Shown: positions 36,052 through 45,680, counted from the first letter of the stretch. The stretch: 64,000 nucleotides of DNA from Hondaea fermentalgiana (GCA_014084085.1 NPFB01000040.1:186885-250884), one strand, 5' to 3'. The notes: a model not told the origin generated them from the letters alone. A program made the numbers and translations.

Positions 36052-37347
36052 TTACTCGACGTCACAGGCGTCGTCAATCTTACCAACGTCCAAGTGAGCA
36101 GTGTTGGCATCATCAATGCCCGGGTTGGCCTTCGAAGCGCTATTCACATCGTCCAGAAACACCTCCAAATCGTGAACAAGCGCATCGGCACTCGCTGCAT
36201 GTTCCGTTGAAGCCACGAGTACCGGTCTTTTGGCGCTACCAAAACCATAATAAATGGCCGCAGCCACGCCAGGGGTGATCTGAAATCGCTCACATAATAA
36301 CGGGTCGCTCGCAACGGCAAGTCGAAGCGTCTCAAGGTTGCGTCGAGCAGCAAGACGTGCAAGACCATCTGTTACGGCAGACTCTGACACGCTACCCCCG
36401 CAACAGAGAACCGCTACTGTTGCGGACGTGGGATTTTCCACGAAAATATCATACGTGTTGATCTGGAGCGCGGTGACGATCGTTTCCACTTTCCAGATCT
36501 GCGCCACAGACCCTACTTTTCTGTTCACAAGCTCAATGAGGTAAGGTGCCGAGAGACCGTCGACAGAGCCTTGCACGAGCTCACTTTCCAGAACCAAGCT
36601 CTTGCCCGGACCACGAGTGAACAAGACTATCGACGGGAAACTCACCACGCCATGCGCTTGCGCAAGCGCATAGTTTCGACGCGCGTCGGCCACGCCCGTA
36701 AAAAGATATGGATTTTGCCCGCGGTTCTGCGCGTCGAGGTCGCAACTTGCTTGCACCGCGCGCAAATCCCTCTCAAGGTGGCTCACGTCGCTCATGCAAA
36801 ATAGAACATATGCTGCCCTTTTCACATTGTCGCGTGGCTGCAGTGCGAAAAAATCCTCAAGGTCTTGTTGGCCTACATCACGTCGAAGGCGCGTCGCGGC
36901 CAGGTCAGCCTCCGTAGCTATTTCGAGGTCTTCTTTGCCGCCACGACTCAAGGGTGTCACTGCCCTGGTTATTGATACCAATGCCACGAGCAGGCCGAGT
37001 GTCGCCCACAACACAAGCGAGCCTTTGCTTCGCGTACTTGATCGTTGTCGTTGCGCACTTGGTAGCCGTCGCGCGCTTGGTCGTCGCGCGGCATCGCTGA
37101 CATCGTCATCCCTGGACGAGGCCGTTGGCTCGTTTTGCCTCACTGTGCCATCGCGGCGGCGGCGGCGGCGGCGGTGGTAACGGGCGTTGTCATTCCATGC
37201 TTGGGCCCCATACGGCGGCATCGAGCGCACCCGCCCCAAGCGCGGCGCCTCTCCCTGTCTCTCTGTCTTTCCCCTATCTGTTTTTGCGTTTTGCCCCTCG
37301 GTTTTGCCCAAGTTTTGTTGCAGGTCAAAGTTCGCAGCAGCAGCCAT
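36052..37347 (-). CDS. Thioredoxin-fold type II membrane protein without CxxC
   Basis: 431 residues. A basic N-terminus (including an Arg run at about 59-65 encoded by a CGG-type repeat) precedes one membrane helix (about 110-127, LVLWATLGLLVALVSI), giving a type II topology with the bulk in the secretory lumen. Residues about 150-275 look like a thioredoxin/PDI fold: AAYVLFCMSDVSHLERDL, then YALAQAHGVVSFPSIVLFTRG with the cis-Pro, then a helix (APYLIELVNRKV). The active-site CxxC is absent, with a single Cys in FCMSD. A second similar unit follows (about 300-400; ATVAVLCCGG, LCERFQITPGVAAAIYYGF). It is likely a non-catalytic PDI-like chaperone or adaptor of the ER/Golgi. No KDEL end is present. 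The start at 37347 is the first ATG and lies divergent from RAD54. Confidence 0.75.
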   Translation of the reverse strand: MAAAANFDLQQNLGKTEGQNAKTDRGKTERQGEAPRLGRVRSMPPYGAQAWNDNARYHRRRRRRRDGTVRQNEPTASSRDDDVSDAARRPSARRLPSAQRQRSSTRSKGSLVLWATLGLLVALVSITRAVTPLSRGGKEDLEIATEADLAATRLRRDVGQQDLEDFFALQPRDNVKRAAYVLFCMSDVSHLERDLRAVQASCDLDAQNRGQNPYLFTGVADARRNYALAQAHGVVSFPSIVLFTRGPGKSLVLESELVQGSVDGLSAPYLIELVNRKVGSVAQIWKVETIVTALQINTYDIFVENPTSATVAVLCCGGSVSESAVTDGLARLAARRNLETLRLAVASDPLLCERFQITPGVAAAIYYGFGSAKRPVLVASTEHAASADALVHDLEVFLDDVNSASKANPGIDDANTAHLDVGKIDDACDVE

Positions 37348-38741
37348 CCAGGCGGTGGAGAAAGAAGAAGATCATCCAATAATGAGGAAACAAACCTCTG
37401 CCGGAAACGCAAGGATGAAGACAGAGATAGATGGTCATTCTCGTTGGCGCTTGCTCCGGGTGCCTCTCGCTTATTGATCAAGAATGTATGAACGGTTGTA
37501 GGCCTAGTCTTTACTTATTACAGTCAGAGTCGAGGAAAAAGAAAAAAAGGCTCTTCGACATTCATGATCGAAGACGATCGAAAAGGGAAAAAGAACCATC
37601 CACCAATGGTAATGACAGGCAGTCGCATCGCAACAAAACACGCAGACGCCAACCTGCCGCCACTGATGACAGACACAGATTAGGGTCTAGATATTCTACA
37701 CGTAACCAGCCAGTGGAACCCATACTGACTGCTCAAACTACTACGTCCTCTTCACGAAGGGCAGGCGGGCTGCAGCTGCCATGCACGCACTCACTCACTC
37801 TCCGCCGTCACGTCCCTTCAAGAGACCGAAGCGGACCCTCGCCGCGGCGTGCGAGTCGCTCCACCTCCGAGAGAACGGCTTTTTGCGTCCTTAAAGGTCC
37901 CTAACCTCGTCGCCTCCGCAACGCGCGCGCGCGTTCTGCCCCACTCCGCCGCTGCCGGCCCCTTGTCCCGTGGCCGCAGCCGCAGGCGTGGCAGCAGCCG
38001 CCGCCGCTGCCGTTGACGTTGACGTTCTCCGGCTGCAGCTGCAGCTGCCTCACGCCGCGGACCTGAAGGAGCGCGGTTCTCTCAGCTCAGCTCGAGCGCG
38101 GCGTCTCGGTTCTGCCGCGCTGTAGTAGCCGCAGCCGAGGGGAAGGGAACGGCCGCGAGGCCCGGCGCGCGAAGCTGCACTTGCGCGGGCGGCCGCGCAA
38201 GTGCGCTTTGGGGTTGCTACAGTGGCGCGGGCGGCGGGCCGCACTGTGCCGCGGCGGCGCAAGTGGAACAAATTTTGAAATCTGCGGCGGCGCCGCGATG
38301 AGTGAATGAGAGAAAAAAATTCAAAATCGAGCCCTCTTCAAAACCCGAAAGCTACTTGGAACGCGCAACGCGAGCGCGCCGCACGGACGTACGCGGAGAC
38401 GCGCAGGCCGAGCGCGGCCGCGAGCGTGAACGCGAGCGCGAGCGCGAGCGCGACGGGCGGGCGACGGGACTGACTGCGCGGAGCGCTGCGCCGTTGCGCG
38501 CCTGCTTGCGCGGGCGAGCGAGACAAACCATCACCAGCGTCGGCATCGACGGGCCCGAGCCGCGGATCCGCACAGGGTGAAAAAGGCGTTAGAGACTCGC
38601 AGCAGCGCGGCGAGGCGCGGGGCCAGCGGAGCAGTCACGTGAAGAGTTGCGGCGCTGCGAAGTTCGGGTGTTATCCTGTTGCCGGCGCGCGCTGGGGAAA
38701 AAAAAAGGAAGGCGAAAGAGAAGGAAAAGGAGAAGGTGAAG
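37348..38741. other. Divergent spacer between the thioredoxin-fold and RAD54 genes
   Basis: A 1.4-kb divergent promoter region. It contains a GCTGCA run (about 38032-38048), a 28-bp hairpin-forming inverted repeat (38177-38204), a further copy of GCGCAAGTG near 38250, and a GCGAGC run (about 38415-38450). No gene is visible; the ORFs are short and Arg-rich. Confidence 0.55.
38177..38204. repeat. Inverted repeat, 12-bp arms with 4-base loop
   Basis: GCACTTGCGCGG, loop GCGG, then CCGCGCAAGTGC: a perfect 12-bp stem, in the promoter region between the thioredoxin-fold and RAD54 genes. Confidence 0.8.
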
Positions 38742-41700
38742 ATGCGCAAGTCCGGGGCGCCAAGCGTGGCGAAGAAACGCGCCCTTGAAGAGGGCCGTGA
38801 CTCCGGCGCGAGCGACAATGGTCTCAGCCAGGACGCCTCGCGAAGATTCAATGAAAAGGCCATGCAAGACGGCGACGTTGTCGTCCATCGCGCCCCCGTG
38901 CTCCGCTTCCTAGCCGTGCCGCAGAGCGTCCTTGCACGACCCTTTCGCCCGCCGTTACCCAAAGGTTGGCGCATGCCTGCCTCTGAAGTTGGTCTCGGGC
39001 AACGCAACGTTGGGCGTAAATCTCTTGGCGTACGCCGTATGAAGCCCATCCAGCTTGGCGCACCGTCGGCCAAGTATAAGCCATTGCGACTCGCAGGGGA
39101 CGACGGATCCGATTCGGGGTCCGGAAGCTTTCAAGACGTCAAGGACGAACTCTTTGAAAAGTATGAAAAGGATCCTGTCGTGCTGTATGAGAGCCCCACC
39201 GATGACCACAAGGTTATCGTCGAGCCCGTGGTGGGTAAGTTTCTCCGCGAGCATCAGCGTGAGGGCATCCAATTCCTTTTCGAGTGCATTGCAGGTCTGC
39301 GCGAGTTCGACGGGTGCGGATGCATTCTCGCCGACGACATGGGTCTCGGCAAGACGCTACAGTCCATCACTCTCTTGTACACGGCGCTGCGACAAGGTCT
39401 AGAGAAGGAAAAGCCTCTTGCGCGGAGAGTCATTGTCGTCACCCCCACCAGTCTCGTTCGGAATTGGGACAATGAGATCGAAAAGTGGCTCAAAGGACGT
39501 GTACGCACGCTGGCTTTGGCCGAGTCATCAAAGTCCGAAAATGAGAAGCGTATCCGCGCCTTTACAGACACGCGTCAGTACGATGTCCTCGTCATCAGCT
39601 ATGACACCTTTCGTCTCAACGCCTCGAGCTTCAAAAGCGAGACGGCGTGCGACCTTCTCATTTGCGACGAGGCACACCGGCTGAAGAACGATCAGACCCA
39701 GACGAGCAAAGCCCTCGACCTCTTGCACACACGTCGTCGCGTGCTCTTGAGTGGAACGCCTATGCAGAATGACCTCGAGGAATTCTACGCCATGGTCAAC
39801 TTCTGCAATCCCCGCGTGCTCGGCACCGTCTCTCAGTTTCGCAAGAAATTCCAGAACCCGATCCTCACGGGTCGCGAGCCAGACGCTTCAGACGAGGAGG
39901 TGCGTCTCTCCGAGGCGCGGAGCCAGGAACTCTCGGACATTGTCAATCTCTTCATTCTTCGACGCACGAACTCGCTGCTATCCAAGCATTTGCCGCCAAA
40001 GCTAACGCAGGTCGTCTGCGTCTACATGACGGATATGCAGAAACGCATGTACAACCACATGATTTTCAGCAAGGTCAGTCAGTACGAGGAAACCAAGGCC
40101 GCCAAGGCTGCGGCCGAGGCCGCTGGAGATGGTGCCGCTGCCTCCGTTCCTAAGATTCCCGCCCAGGCGCTTGCTTCTATCAACGCCATGAAAAAGCTTT
40201 GCAACCATCCTCAGCTTCTGTACCAGCCCTCGTCCATGTATAAGGAGCAGCGCGCCCGCACGAAAAAGGTCGGATACGGACTGGAGGATATTAACCAGTT
40301 TTTCCCACCAGGTTTTGGCGCATCGAGCGGCGGCAGTCGGCGAGGAGGTCGCGGTGCTTCTGCTGTGGAGTCAGCTGGCTATTCTTCAAAGCACTCCAAT
40401 TGCGAATGGTCTGGTAAATTCCTGCTCTGTCAGCGTCTCTTGCAGCGTCTGCGCAATGAGACGGACGATCGAATGGTGATTGTTTCCAACTATACGCAGA
40501 CTCTTGATCTCTTCTCAATGCTGTGCTCGGAAAACGACTTTCCTTTCGTTCGTCTCGACGGTGGATCATCCGCCAAGAGACGCCAGGCCATGGTGGATCG
40601 TCTGAACGATCCCACCGACGACGTCTTTGTGTTTTTGCTTAGCTCACGGGCTGGCGGATGCGGGCTGAACCTGATTGGCGCGAATCGACTCATCCTTTTT
40701 GACCCGGACTGGAATCCCGCGACAGACAAGCAGGCCGCCGCTCGAGTATGGCGCGATGGCCAAAAGAAGCGCTGCTACGTATACCGATTCCTTGCCACGG
40801 GAACGATCGAAGAGAAGGTCTTTCAGCGTCAGCTTTCCAAGGAGGGACTGCAGAGCGTTGTAGCCGAGGAGCAATCCCTTGAGAGCGCGATCAGCGTCAC
40901 CGAGCTCAAGGATCTCTTTACCCTGCGCGAAGATACAGTGTCGGATACGCACGACAAGTACAAATGCACGCGCTGCGATCCCGCCCGACTTGCCTCGCAG
41001 ACACTCAAGGTTGACCTCGACCGCGCCGCTAAAATTGACGCCGAGGACGCGAAAAAATCAGCTGCCGCCTCATCGGACAGGCCAACTGCTGGAAGTCCGA
41101 CTGCGGCAGGGGCGAGCAAGCGCAGACCTCTTGTTCGGCGAATGAAGCGCGCATGTATCTCTGGCAAGGGCGAGGCCCACAATCCACCGCCCGCGGTTCC
41201 CCCTGATGCTGTTCAAATCAGTCTTCCAAACGAAGGTGATCTACTCGAGTGGTCGCATCACATTACGAGTGATTCCGTCGACGATGTCATTTTGCGCAAG
41301 GCTGGAGCCGGCCTCGTCTCCTTTGTTTTTGGTCAAGCCATCGATGGTGAGTCTCTTGCGCGTAAGGCGGCGCTGGACGCTGAAAAGAAGGCCGCCGAGG
41401 AAAGCTGCAACAAGAGCGACGTTACAACAGAGGATGCCGACACAAAGGGAACGCCTACCAAGGCTTCTCCTCCTCGGAAGACTCGTAACGAGCGTCCCCA
41501 AAGCGAAAGCGAAAACGAAGAAGCTCCCGAGGATGATGACGACAACGACAAGGAGGAGAACGAGGATTCCGAGGATGATGACGACAACGACAAGGAGGAT
41601 AACGAGGATTCCGAGGACGACGACGGCGAGGATGACCACGGAAATTCCGAGGCTGAAGAGGACGATGACGCTAATGACGCGGGCCGCGGCAAATTTGCCG

Positions 41701-41825
41701 ACAAGGCATCAAGTGCTTCCGATGTCGTCGAGATCGACCTCGAGGACAGCGATGAGGAAAATGATGACGGCGATACCGCAAACAAGCGGCGGCAGAACCT
41801 GGCAACGGTCCAGAATCTTATGTAG
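38742..41825 (+). CDS. RAD54: RAD54, SNF2-family recombination motor
   Basis: 1027 residues from the first ATG (38742). This is a RAD54 orthologue by its continuous SNF2 motor: LREHQREGIQFLFE near 168, Walker A with K204 (DDMGLGKT), DEAH at 309-312, GTPMQNDLEEFYAMVNFCNP, a helicase C lobe with SNYTQTLDLF, LDGG, SSRAGGCGLNLIGANRLILFDPDWNPA and RVWRDGQKK. It keeps the RAD54 post-motor segment ELKDLFTLREDTVSDTHDKYKCTRC. In eukaryotes RAD54 works with RAD51 filaments in strand invasion and branch migration in the nucleus. The C-terminus is about 280 residues longer than the motor requires and ends in an acidic, repetitive tail partly built by a 42-bp tandem duplication (41529-41612). The N-terminal basic region is short. 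Stop codons of this gene and the convergent hydrolase gene are 180 bp apart. Confidence 0.92.
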   Translation: MRKSGAPSVAKKRALEEGRDSGASDNGLSQDASRRFNEKAMQDGDVVVHRAPVLRFLAVPQSVLARPFRPPLPKGWRMPASEVGLGQRNVGRKSLGVRRMKPIQLGAPSAKYKPLRLAGDDGSDSGSGSFQDVKDELFEKYEKDPVVLYESPTDDHKVIVEPVVGKFLREHQREGIQFLFECIAGLREFDGCGCILADDMGLGKTLQSITLLYTALRQGLEKEKPLARRVIVVTPTSLVRNWDNEIEKWLKGRVRTLALAESSKSENEKRIRAFTDTRQYDVLVISYDTFRLNASSFKSETACDLLICDEAHRLKNDQTQTSKALDLLHTRRRVLLSGTPMQNDLEEFYAMVNFCNPRVLGTVSQFRKKFQNPILTGREPDASDEEVRLSEARSQELSDIVNLFILRRTNSLLSKHLPPKLTQVVCVYMTDMQKRMYNHMIFSKVSQYEETKAAKAAAEAAGDGAAASVPKIPAQALASINAMKKLCNHPQLLYQPSSMYKEQRARTKKVGYGLEDINQFFPPGFGASSGGSRRGGRGASAVESAGYSSKHSNCEWSGKFLLCQRLLQRLRNETDDRMVIVSNYTQTLDLFSMLCSENDFPFVRLDGGSSAKRRQAMVDRLNDPTDDVFVFLLSSRAGGCGLNLIGANRLILFDPDWNPATDKQAAARVWRDGQKKRCYVYRFLATGTIEEKVFQRQLSKEGLQSVVAEEQSLESAISVTELKDLFTLREDTVSDTHDKYKCTRCDPARLASQTLKVDLDRAAKIDAEDAKKSAAASSDRPTAGSPTAAGASKRRPLVRRMKRACISGKGEAHNPPPAVPPDAVQISLPNEGDLLEWSHHITSDSVDDVILRKAGAGLVSFVFGQAIDGESLARKAALDAEKKAAEESCNKSDVTTEDADTKGTPTKASPPRKTRNERPQSESENEEAPEDDDDNDKEENEDSEDDDDNDKEDNEDSEDDDGEDDHGNSEAEEDDDANDAGRGKFADKASSASDVVEIDLEDSDEENDDGDTANKRRQNLATVQNLM
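41529..41612 (+). repeat. 42-bp tandem duplication in the RAD54 acidic tail
   Basis: Two adjacent 42-base units (41529-41570 and 41571-41612) differ at one base. They encode two 14-residue acidic repeats (EDDDDNDKE.NEDS), so the frame is kept. Confidence 0.9.
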
Positions 41826-42005
41826 AAAATGCAAATGAATTGATTGAGGCACGCACTGTACAGAAGAGTGAACAGAAAACCAAAACCAAGTAAAAGAACT
41901 GATCTTGTCCTGATCTCGGCGCCAAGCATGCGACGAAGAAGTATGTGCCCGTGCAGACTCGCAACCAAAAAGGGAGACAAGAAGAGAAGAAAAAGCAAAT
42001 CTCAT

Positions 42006-43541
42006 CTATGACAACTTTAGCTGAGCACGAATCAGGTCCGCTAGCTTGATCTGATCGCTCAATACTTCAAAATGTTCGCGACGCGCTGTCGCGGCGTCGA
42101 TCTCCGTATTGTAGCCCCACTGCGCAAAGGCAAGACGGCAAGGACGCGCAAGAATTGGCGCCACACGCTCGAGCGTACCGACGCGATCTTCAATGAAGAA
42201 GCACGTCCTGTCTGCGTGCTCGTTGGCGAGCTTGTCGAGCACCTCCTCTTTTGCCCCCATGCCAGCTCCGTAGACGTGGTCCGCTGCAATTTCCAATCCT
42301 GCACGTTCAAGCAGGCGAATGGCATAGTCTTGATGTTTGGTCGTGATAATGTACACAGGCTCTTTCGCAGCAAGTAGCTTCGAAACAGCACGCACGGCTA
42401 CTTCATAGTACTCGTTGGCGCCGAGCCAGCCTTCAAGATCCTCTTCGATCCAGTCATCGCGAGCCTGGCGCATGGCGGACTTGAGGTCCGCCTCTGACAC
42501 GCCGCGTTCCGCGAGCTCAGACATGGGCGGCTCGAAGCCCTGATTCCGCACAACCTCATTGACCTGGGCAAGCGCTCCGGGTAGATCGACTTGGCTACCA
42601 TCCGCGCCCTGCACGCGGGACAGCAGCATGTACGAGAGCACGATTGAGTGAAAGCCGTGCTCGAGGAGAGGGCGCGCCTTTTCCTTGAAGATTTCCACAA
42701 GCTCATCATTATTTTGAAGGATGTCAGCTGTGAATACTTCTGGCAGCAACGCGTGGCCAGCACGAAGACCAGAGAGACAGGTCTCCCGCGCACTGTGGCA
42801 CAATACGCCATCAAAGTCGAATGCCCACCACAACTTTCGTTTCATGATCCGACGCAAGGACTTTGCAGCACGCAAAAGTTGCGCAGAGGAGTTCCGCCAA
42901 GTAGGCGGAAGGTGTGGTTCGGGGTACTCAATGAGAGTGGTCGTATCGGGGGCAGCATCCTTGTACAGGCGATAGAGGATCTCCGATTGCTCCTTGAAAG
43001 GATCACGTTCGGCAATAAGATGCAAGGAAGGACAAAGTTTTCCCCGACGCGCCGTCGCGGCCTCGTCTTCAAAGTAAGCGGGTCTCCGCTCCTTGTCATA
43101 GATGGGCACGCTGGCAACAAAGATGTTGCACCGCCAGCGCAAGTGCATGGGCAAGAGCATCGGATCCTCTTCGATGCGAGCCTGGATGTAAGAGATGAGC
43201 GCGCCGCCCTGTGAGAATCCAAGCAGAGCGTCATAAGGGCCTTCTGAGCGGACGTGCTCGAGAACAAAGTCAACAGCCTCATCCATGCCGTGGCAGATTC
43301 TGCTTCCGTCGTCGAGCTTCTCCGTATCCCACCACTCAAAGTACGCCTCGTTCTCGCCAAAGAATCGCGCCACTTCAGGGTAAGGCGGCCCGCTGGCATC
43401 GCGGGGAGCATTGAGGCACTCGATCGTCACCTTTTCTGCATTTCCCTCGGCCGTGTCCTTGAACGCACGCGTCAGACCGCCAAGTTGATAGTTGAGCACC
43501 TCCTTGTTGGTGCGCCACCCATGAAGCGCCAAGATCCTCAT
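42006..43541 (-). CDS. FSH1-type serine hydrolase fused to a HAD hydrolase domain
   Basis: 511 residues. The N-terminal half (about 1-225) is an alpha/beta hydrolase of the FSH family: MRILALHGWRTN, nucleophile S110 in GFSQGG, D180 in AERD and H210 in PEPHLPP form the expected triad. The C-terminal half (about 238-505) is a HAD-family phosphatase-like domain: D242 and D244 in FDFDGVL, T400/T401 followed by K402 (IITTKH) and E451-D452 in FFIEDRVG, so motifs I to IV are all present. Both active sites look intact, suggesting a bifunctional enzyme or channelled steps; substrates are unknown. I start at 43541, in good context (ACCATGA), right where the FSH fold begins. The frame stays open to an ATG at 43766, which would add 75 Arg/Ser/Ala-rich residues that could be a presequence. 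Confidence 0.83.
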   Translation of the reverse strand: MRILALHGWRTNKEVLNYQLGGLTRAFKDTAEGNAEKVTIECLNAPRDASGPPYPEVARFFGENEAYFEWWDTEKLDDGSRICHGMDEAVDFVLEHVRSEGPYDALLGFSQGGALISYIQARIEEDPMLLPMHLRWRCNIFVASVPIYDKERRPAYFEDEAATARRGKLCPSLHLIAERDPFKEQSEILYRLYKDAAPDTTTLIEYPEPHLPPTWRNSSAQLLRAAKSLRRIMKRKLWWAFDFDGVLCHSARETCLSGLRAGHALLPEVFTADILQNNDELVEIFKEKARPLLEHGFHSIVLSYMLLSRVQGADGSQVDLPGALAQVNEVVRNQGFEPPMSELAERGVSEADLKSAMRQARDDWIEEDLEGWLGANEYYEVAVRAVSKLLAAKEPVYIITTKHQDYAIRLLERAGLEIAADHVYGAGMGAKEEVLDKLANEHADRTCFFIEDRVGTLERVAPILARPCRLAFAQWGYNTEIDAATARREHFEVLSDQIKLADLIRAQLKLS

Positions 43542-44108
43542 GGTCTTGACTCCTAATGAGGCTCCCTCCTCTTGCTCGCGTCGACGTTCCTTTCTTCGCC
43601 GCACGTCGCGCAAACGACTGCCCCGGCCCTCGCCTCGCTGGCACCGCCACGCCGCCGTCGCCGTCGCCGCGTTCCTAATCTGCAGCGTAATTTGGGAAGC
43701 GCTTCGATGATTTGTTGCCCTCTTGGAGACGTCAAAAAGCGACCCGGCCGACAGGTGCCGCCACATTCCCAAAGCCGAATCAGTCGATTGTTTTTCATGG
43801 GCGGGTGAAAAAGGGATTTGGGGCAGGGTAGGATGCCTTCAAACTTCGATTAAAATTCAAGCTTTAGTTGCAGGAGTCGCGTGGGGCGCGCGTGCAAGCA
43901 TGGAGAGCTTGCATCTTGATCAGTTAGCGAAATCAGTCGATTGGTGTTGCTTGAGATCAATTCGGCCTGACCTATACCAGTCGTCAACAAGCAAGCACTT
44001 GTACTACGAATGAATGTTTCAAGAAAGAAACGCGTGCGTTTTCGAGTCATGGCCGCGCGAACGCATTCGCAAAGAGAGAATCGAAGACGTGATGAACTTT
44101 TAAACCAT
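43542..44108. other. Spacer upstream of the hydrolase gene
   Basis: This 567-bp tandem spacer holds the leader of the FSH-HAD gene (with a CGCCG-rich run near 43645-43675) and the 3' region of the C2 gene. The stretch 43800-44108 is A+T-richer and shows nothing I can name. Confidence 0.55.
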
Positions 44109-45368
44109 TTATAAGGGTATGACATCTCCGACACGGAGTTGAGTGGGTCCTTGGTATAGCTGGAAGACCGTCATGTTGAGGTCTGCGTGCGACATGGGCA
44201 TCGGCAAGTCATCGATGCTGGCCGTTTGGCCAATGGCAAGCCCCCGCAGGCCAGAAAGAACCTTGGGATGACCCTCTGGATAGACCTTGTGCGTCCGCTT
44301 GGTCGTAGATTTGTGCGTCATGTCCACGACAAAACCCGATTGAACGTATGCGTGAAAACCAAGAATGGTCAGGTCGCAATTATCCGAGTCCCAATCGTTC
44401 TGAAAGGCAAATCCTTTGTCCGATTCAACAAAGTACGCGTATTGGTGATCATCGTCGAATTGGCAATTTACCAGCGTCCGTTTTGCCGTCCGGTAATCGA
44501 GCATGCCGCGCCAGCCATGCTCGCGCGAAAGCTCGCTCAACGTGCTCTGATACATGATGTTTGCGACGCGGCCGATCTTGACGACGATGCGCGAGAGCGC
44601 AAAGGAAGGAACGTCGTCGAGCTTTGTTTCGCGCCAGCACGGAATGCCGCAAATCTGCTTCGGGGCGGTCGTCATGGACTGGTAACGAATCTTTTCGTAT
44701 TTTTCTCCTGGCACGCCAAACATCTGCACCCAGCATTGGGTCAGCTTGGACGGCGGACTCGTCTCTAAGACGCGAATGTCTGCGCGCTTGCCGCCCTTTT
44801 CAAATTCAAGGCTCAAATACATTGGATCTTGGCCCGGGACGTCCGGAAGGCGGACGTTGATGACATTGTGCATGGCAATGATTGCATGCGGAGCGCGCTG
44901 TTGGATCGCACGTGGGGTACGCACGCGCCAGAGGAGCTGCACCTCCACGCGTGCCTGTCCGCGGGGCTTGCCTTTGAGTAGAGAGAGATCCAATGAGATT
45001 GGTTGTCCGATTGGCATTGAGGAAATCGCTGGAAGCCGCACGGTGGCTACCTTGTCGTCATTCGAAAGCGTGTCCTCATCCCAAATGTCCAGCGAGGCCC
45101 CGCGATCCGTCGCGGCAATAACCGCCTCCGCGTTCCAGACTGGGTGATAGTTGCGCTGCACCGTCGCGGTCCGCACCGACGAGGCTGAGAGATCGCCTCT
45201 GACCATGGCGTACGGGTCGATCTTGCCGAACATCCCGTCTGCTTTGGGCAGGTCAAAGGCGCCAAGGATACGCAAGCCCAAAAAGAATTCCTCGCCGCTG
45301 CCATCTTCGGATCCTAGCGCCTCTTTAAATAGCGCGCGCCCGCGTTCCGCGTACGCAAACTCGGCCAT
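44109..45368 (-). CDS. C2-domain protein with an uncharacterised C-terminal half
   Basis: 419 residues, starting at the only suitable ATG. Residues about 27-140 form a C2 domain: FFLGLRILGAFDLPKAD, KIDPYAMVRGD, the NYHPVWNAEAV strand-turn, DIWDEDTLSNDD with several Asp at calcium-loop positions, and a final RVEVQLLW strand. The remaining ~270 residues are well structured in appearance (aromatic- and Asp-rich, for example QCWVQMFGVPGEKYEKIRYQSM, GIPCWRETKLDD, FQNDWDSDNCDLTILGFHAYVQSGFVVDM) but match no domain I know. No membrane segment is present. It probably binds membranes in a calcium-dependent way. It is tandem with the LRR gene. Confidence 0.72.
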   Translation of the reverse strand: MAEFAYAERGRALFKEALGSEDGSGEEFFLGLRILGAFDLPKADGMFGKIDPYAMVRGDLSASSVRTATVQRNYHPVWNAEAVIAATDRGASLDIWDEDTLSNDDKVATVRLPAISSMPIGQPISLDLSLLKGKPRGQARVEVQLLWRVRTPRAIQQRAPHAIIAMHNVINVRLPDVPGQDPMYLSLEFEKGGKRADIRVLETSPPSKLTQCWVQMFGVPGEKYEKIRYQSMTTAPKQICGIPCWRETKLDDVPSFALSRIVVKIGRVANIMYQSTLSELSREHGWRGMLDYRTAKRTLVNCQFDDDHQYAYFVESDKGFAFQNDWDSDNCDLTILGFHAYVQSGFVVDMTHKSTTKRTHKVYPEGHPKVLSGLRGLAIGQTASIDDLPMPMSHADLNMTVFQLYQGPTQLRVGDVIPL

Positions 45369-45680
45369 TGTCGCGCCGCGTCGTCCCCAAACGTTGCGTC
45401 CCGCCGCGCTTCCGCTGGCGTGCCCTGCGCCACCGCTGCTGCCGTGTGCCCACCAAGATTTGCTTGCATTGTCGCGAGACGCCGAAAGTGTCAGAGCCGC
45501 AACAAGCGCAACAAGTAGTATAGGCCTAGCATACTATACTACCAAGGGGAAAATGCAAAAGCCAGCGAGAAAGCCAGCAAGCAAACCAGGGAGCCAGGAT
45601 GCAAAGGAACATCAATCGGTAAAGTAGTACTACTGGTATACAGTTGGGCTAAAAGAAAAAGCATAAAGCTATCTTGCCAG
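45369..45680. other. Tandem spacer between the C2 and LRR genes
   Basis: About 310 bp, presumably with the promoter of the C2 gene (-). It contains an AGCAAG-type run on the opposite strand (about 45555-45590). No coding sequence is seen. Confidence 0.55.
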
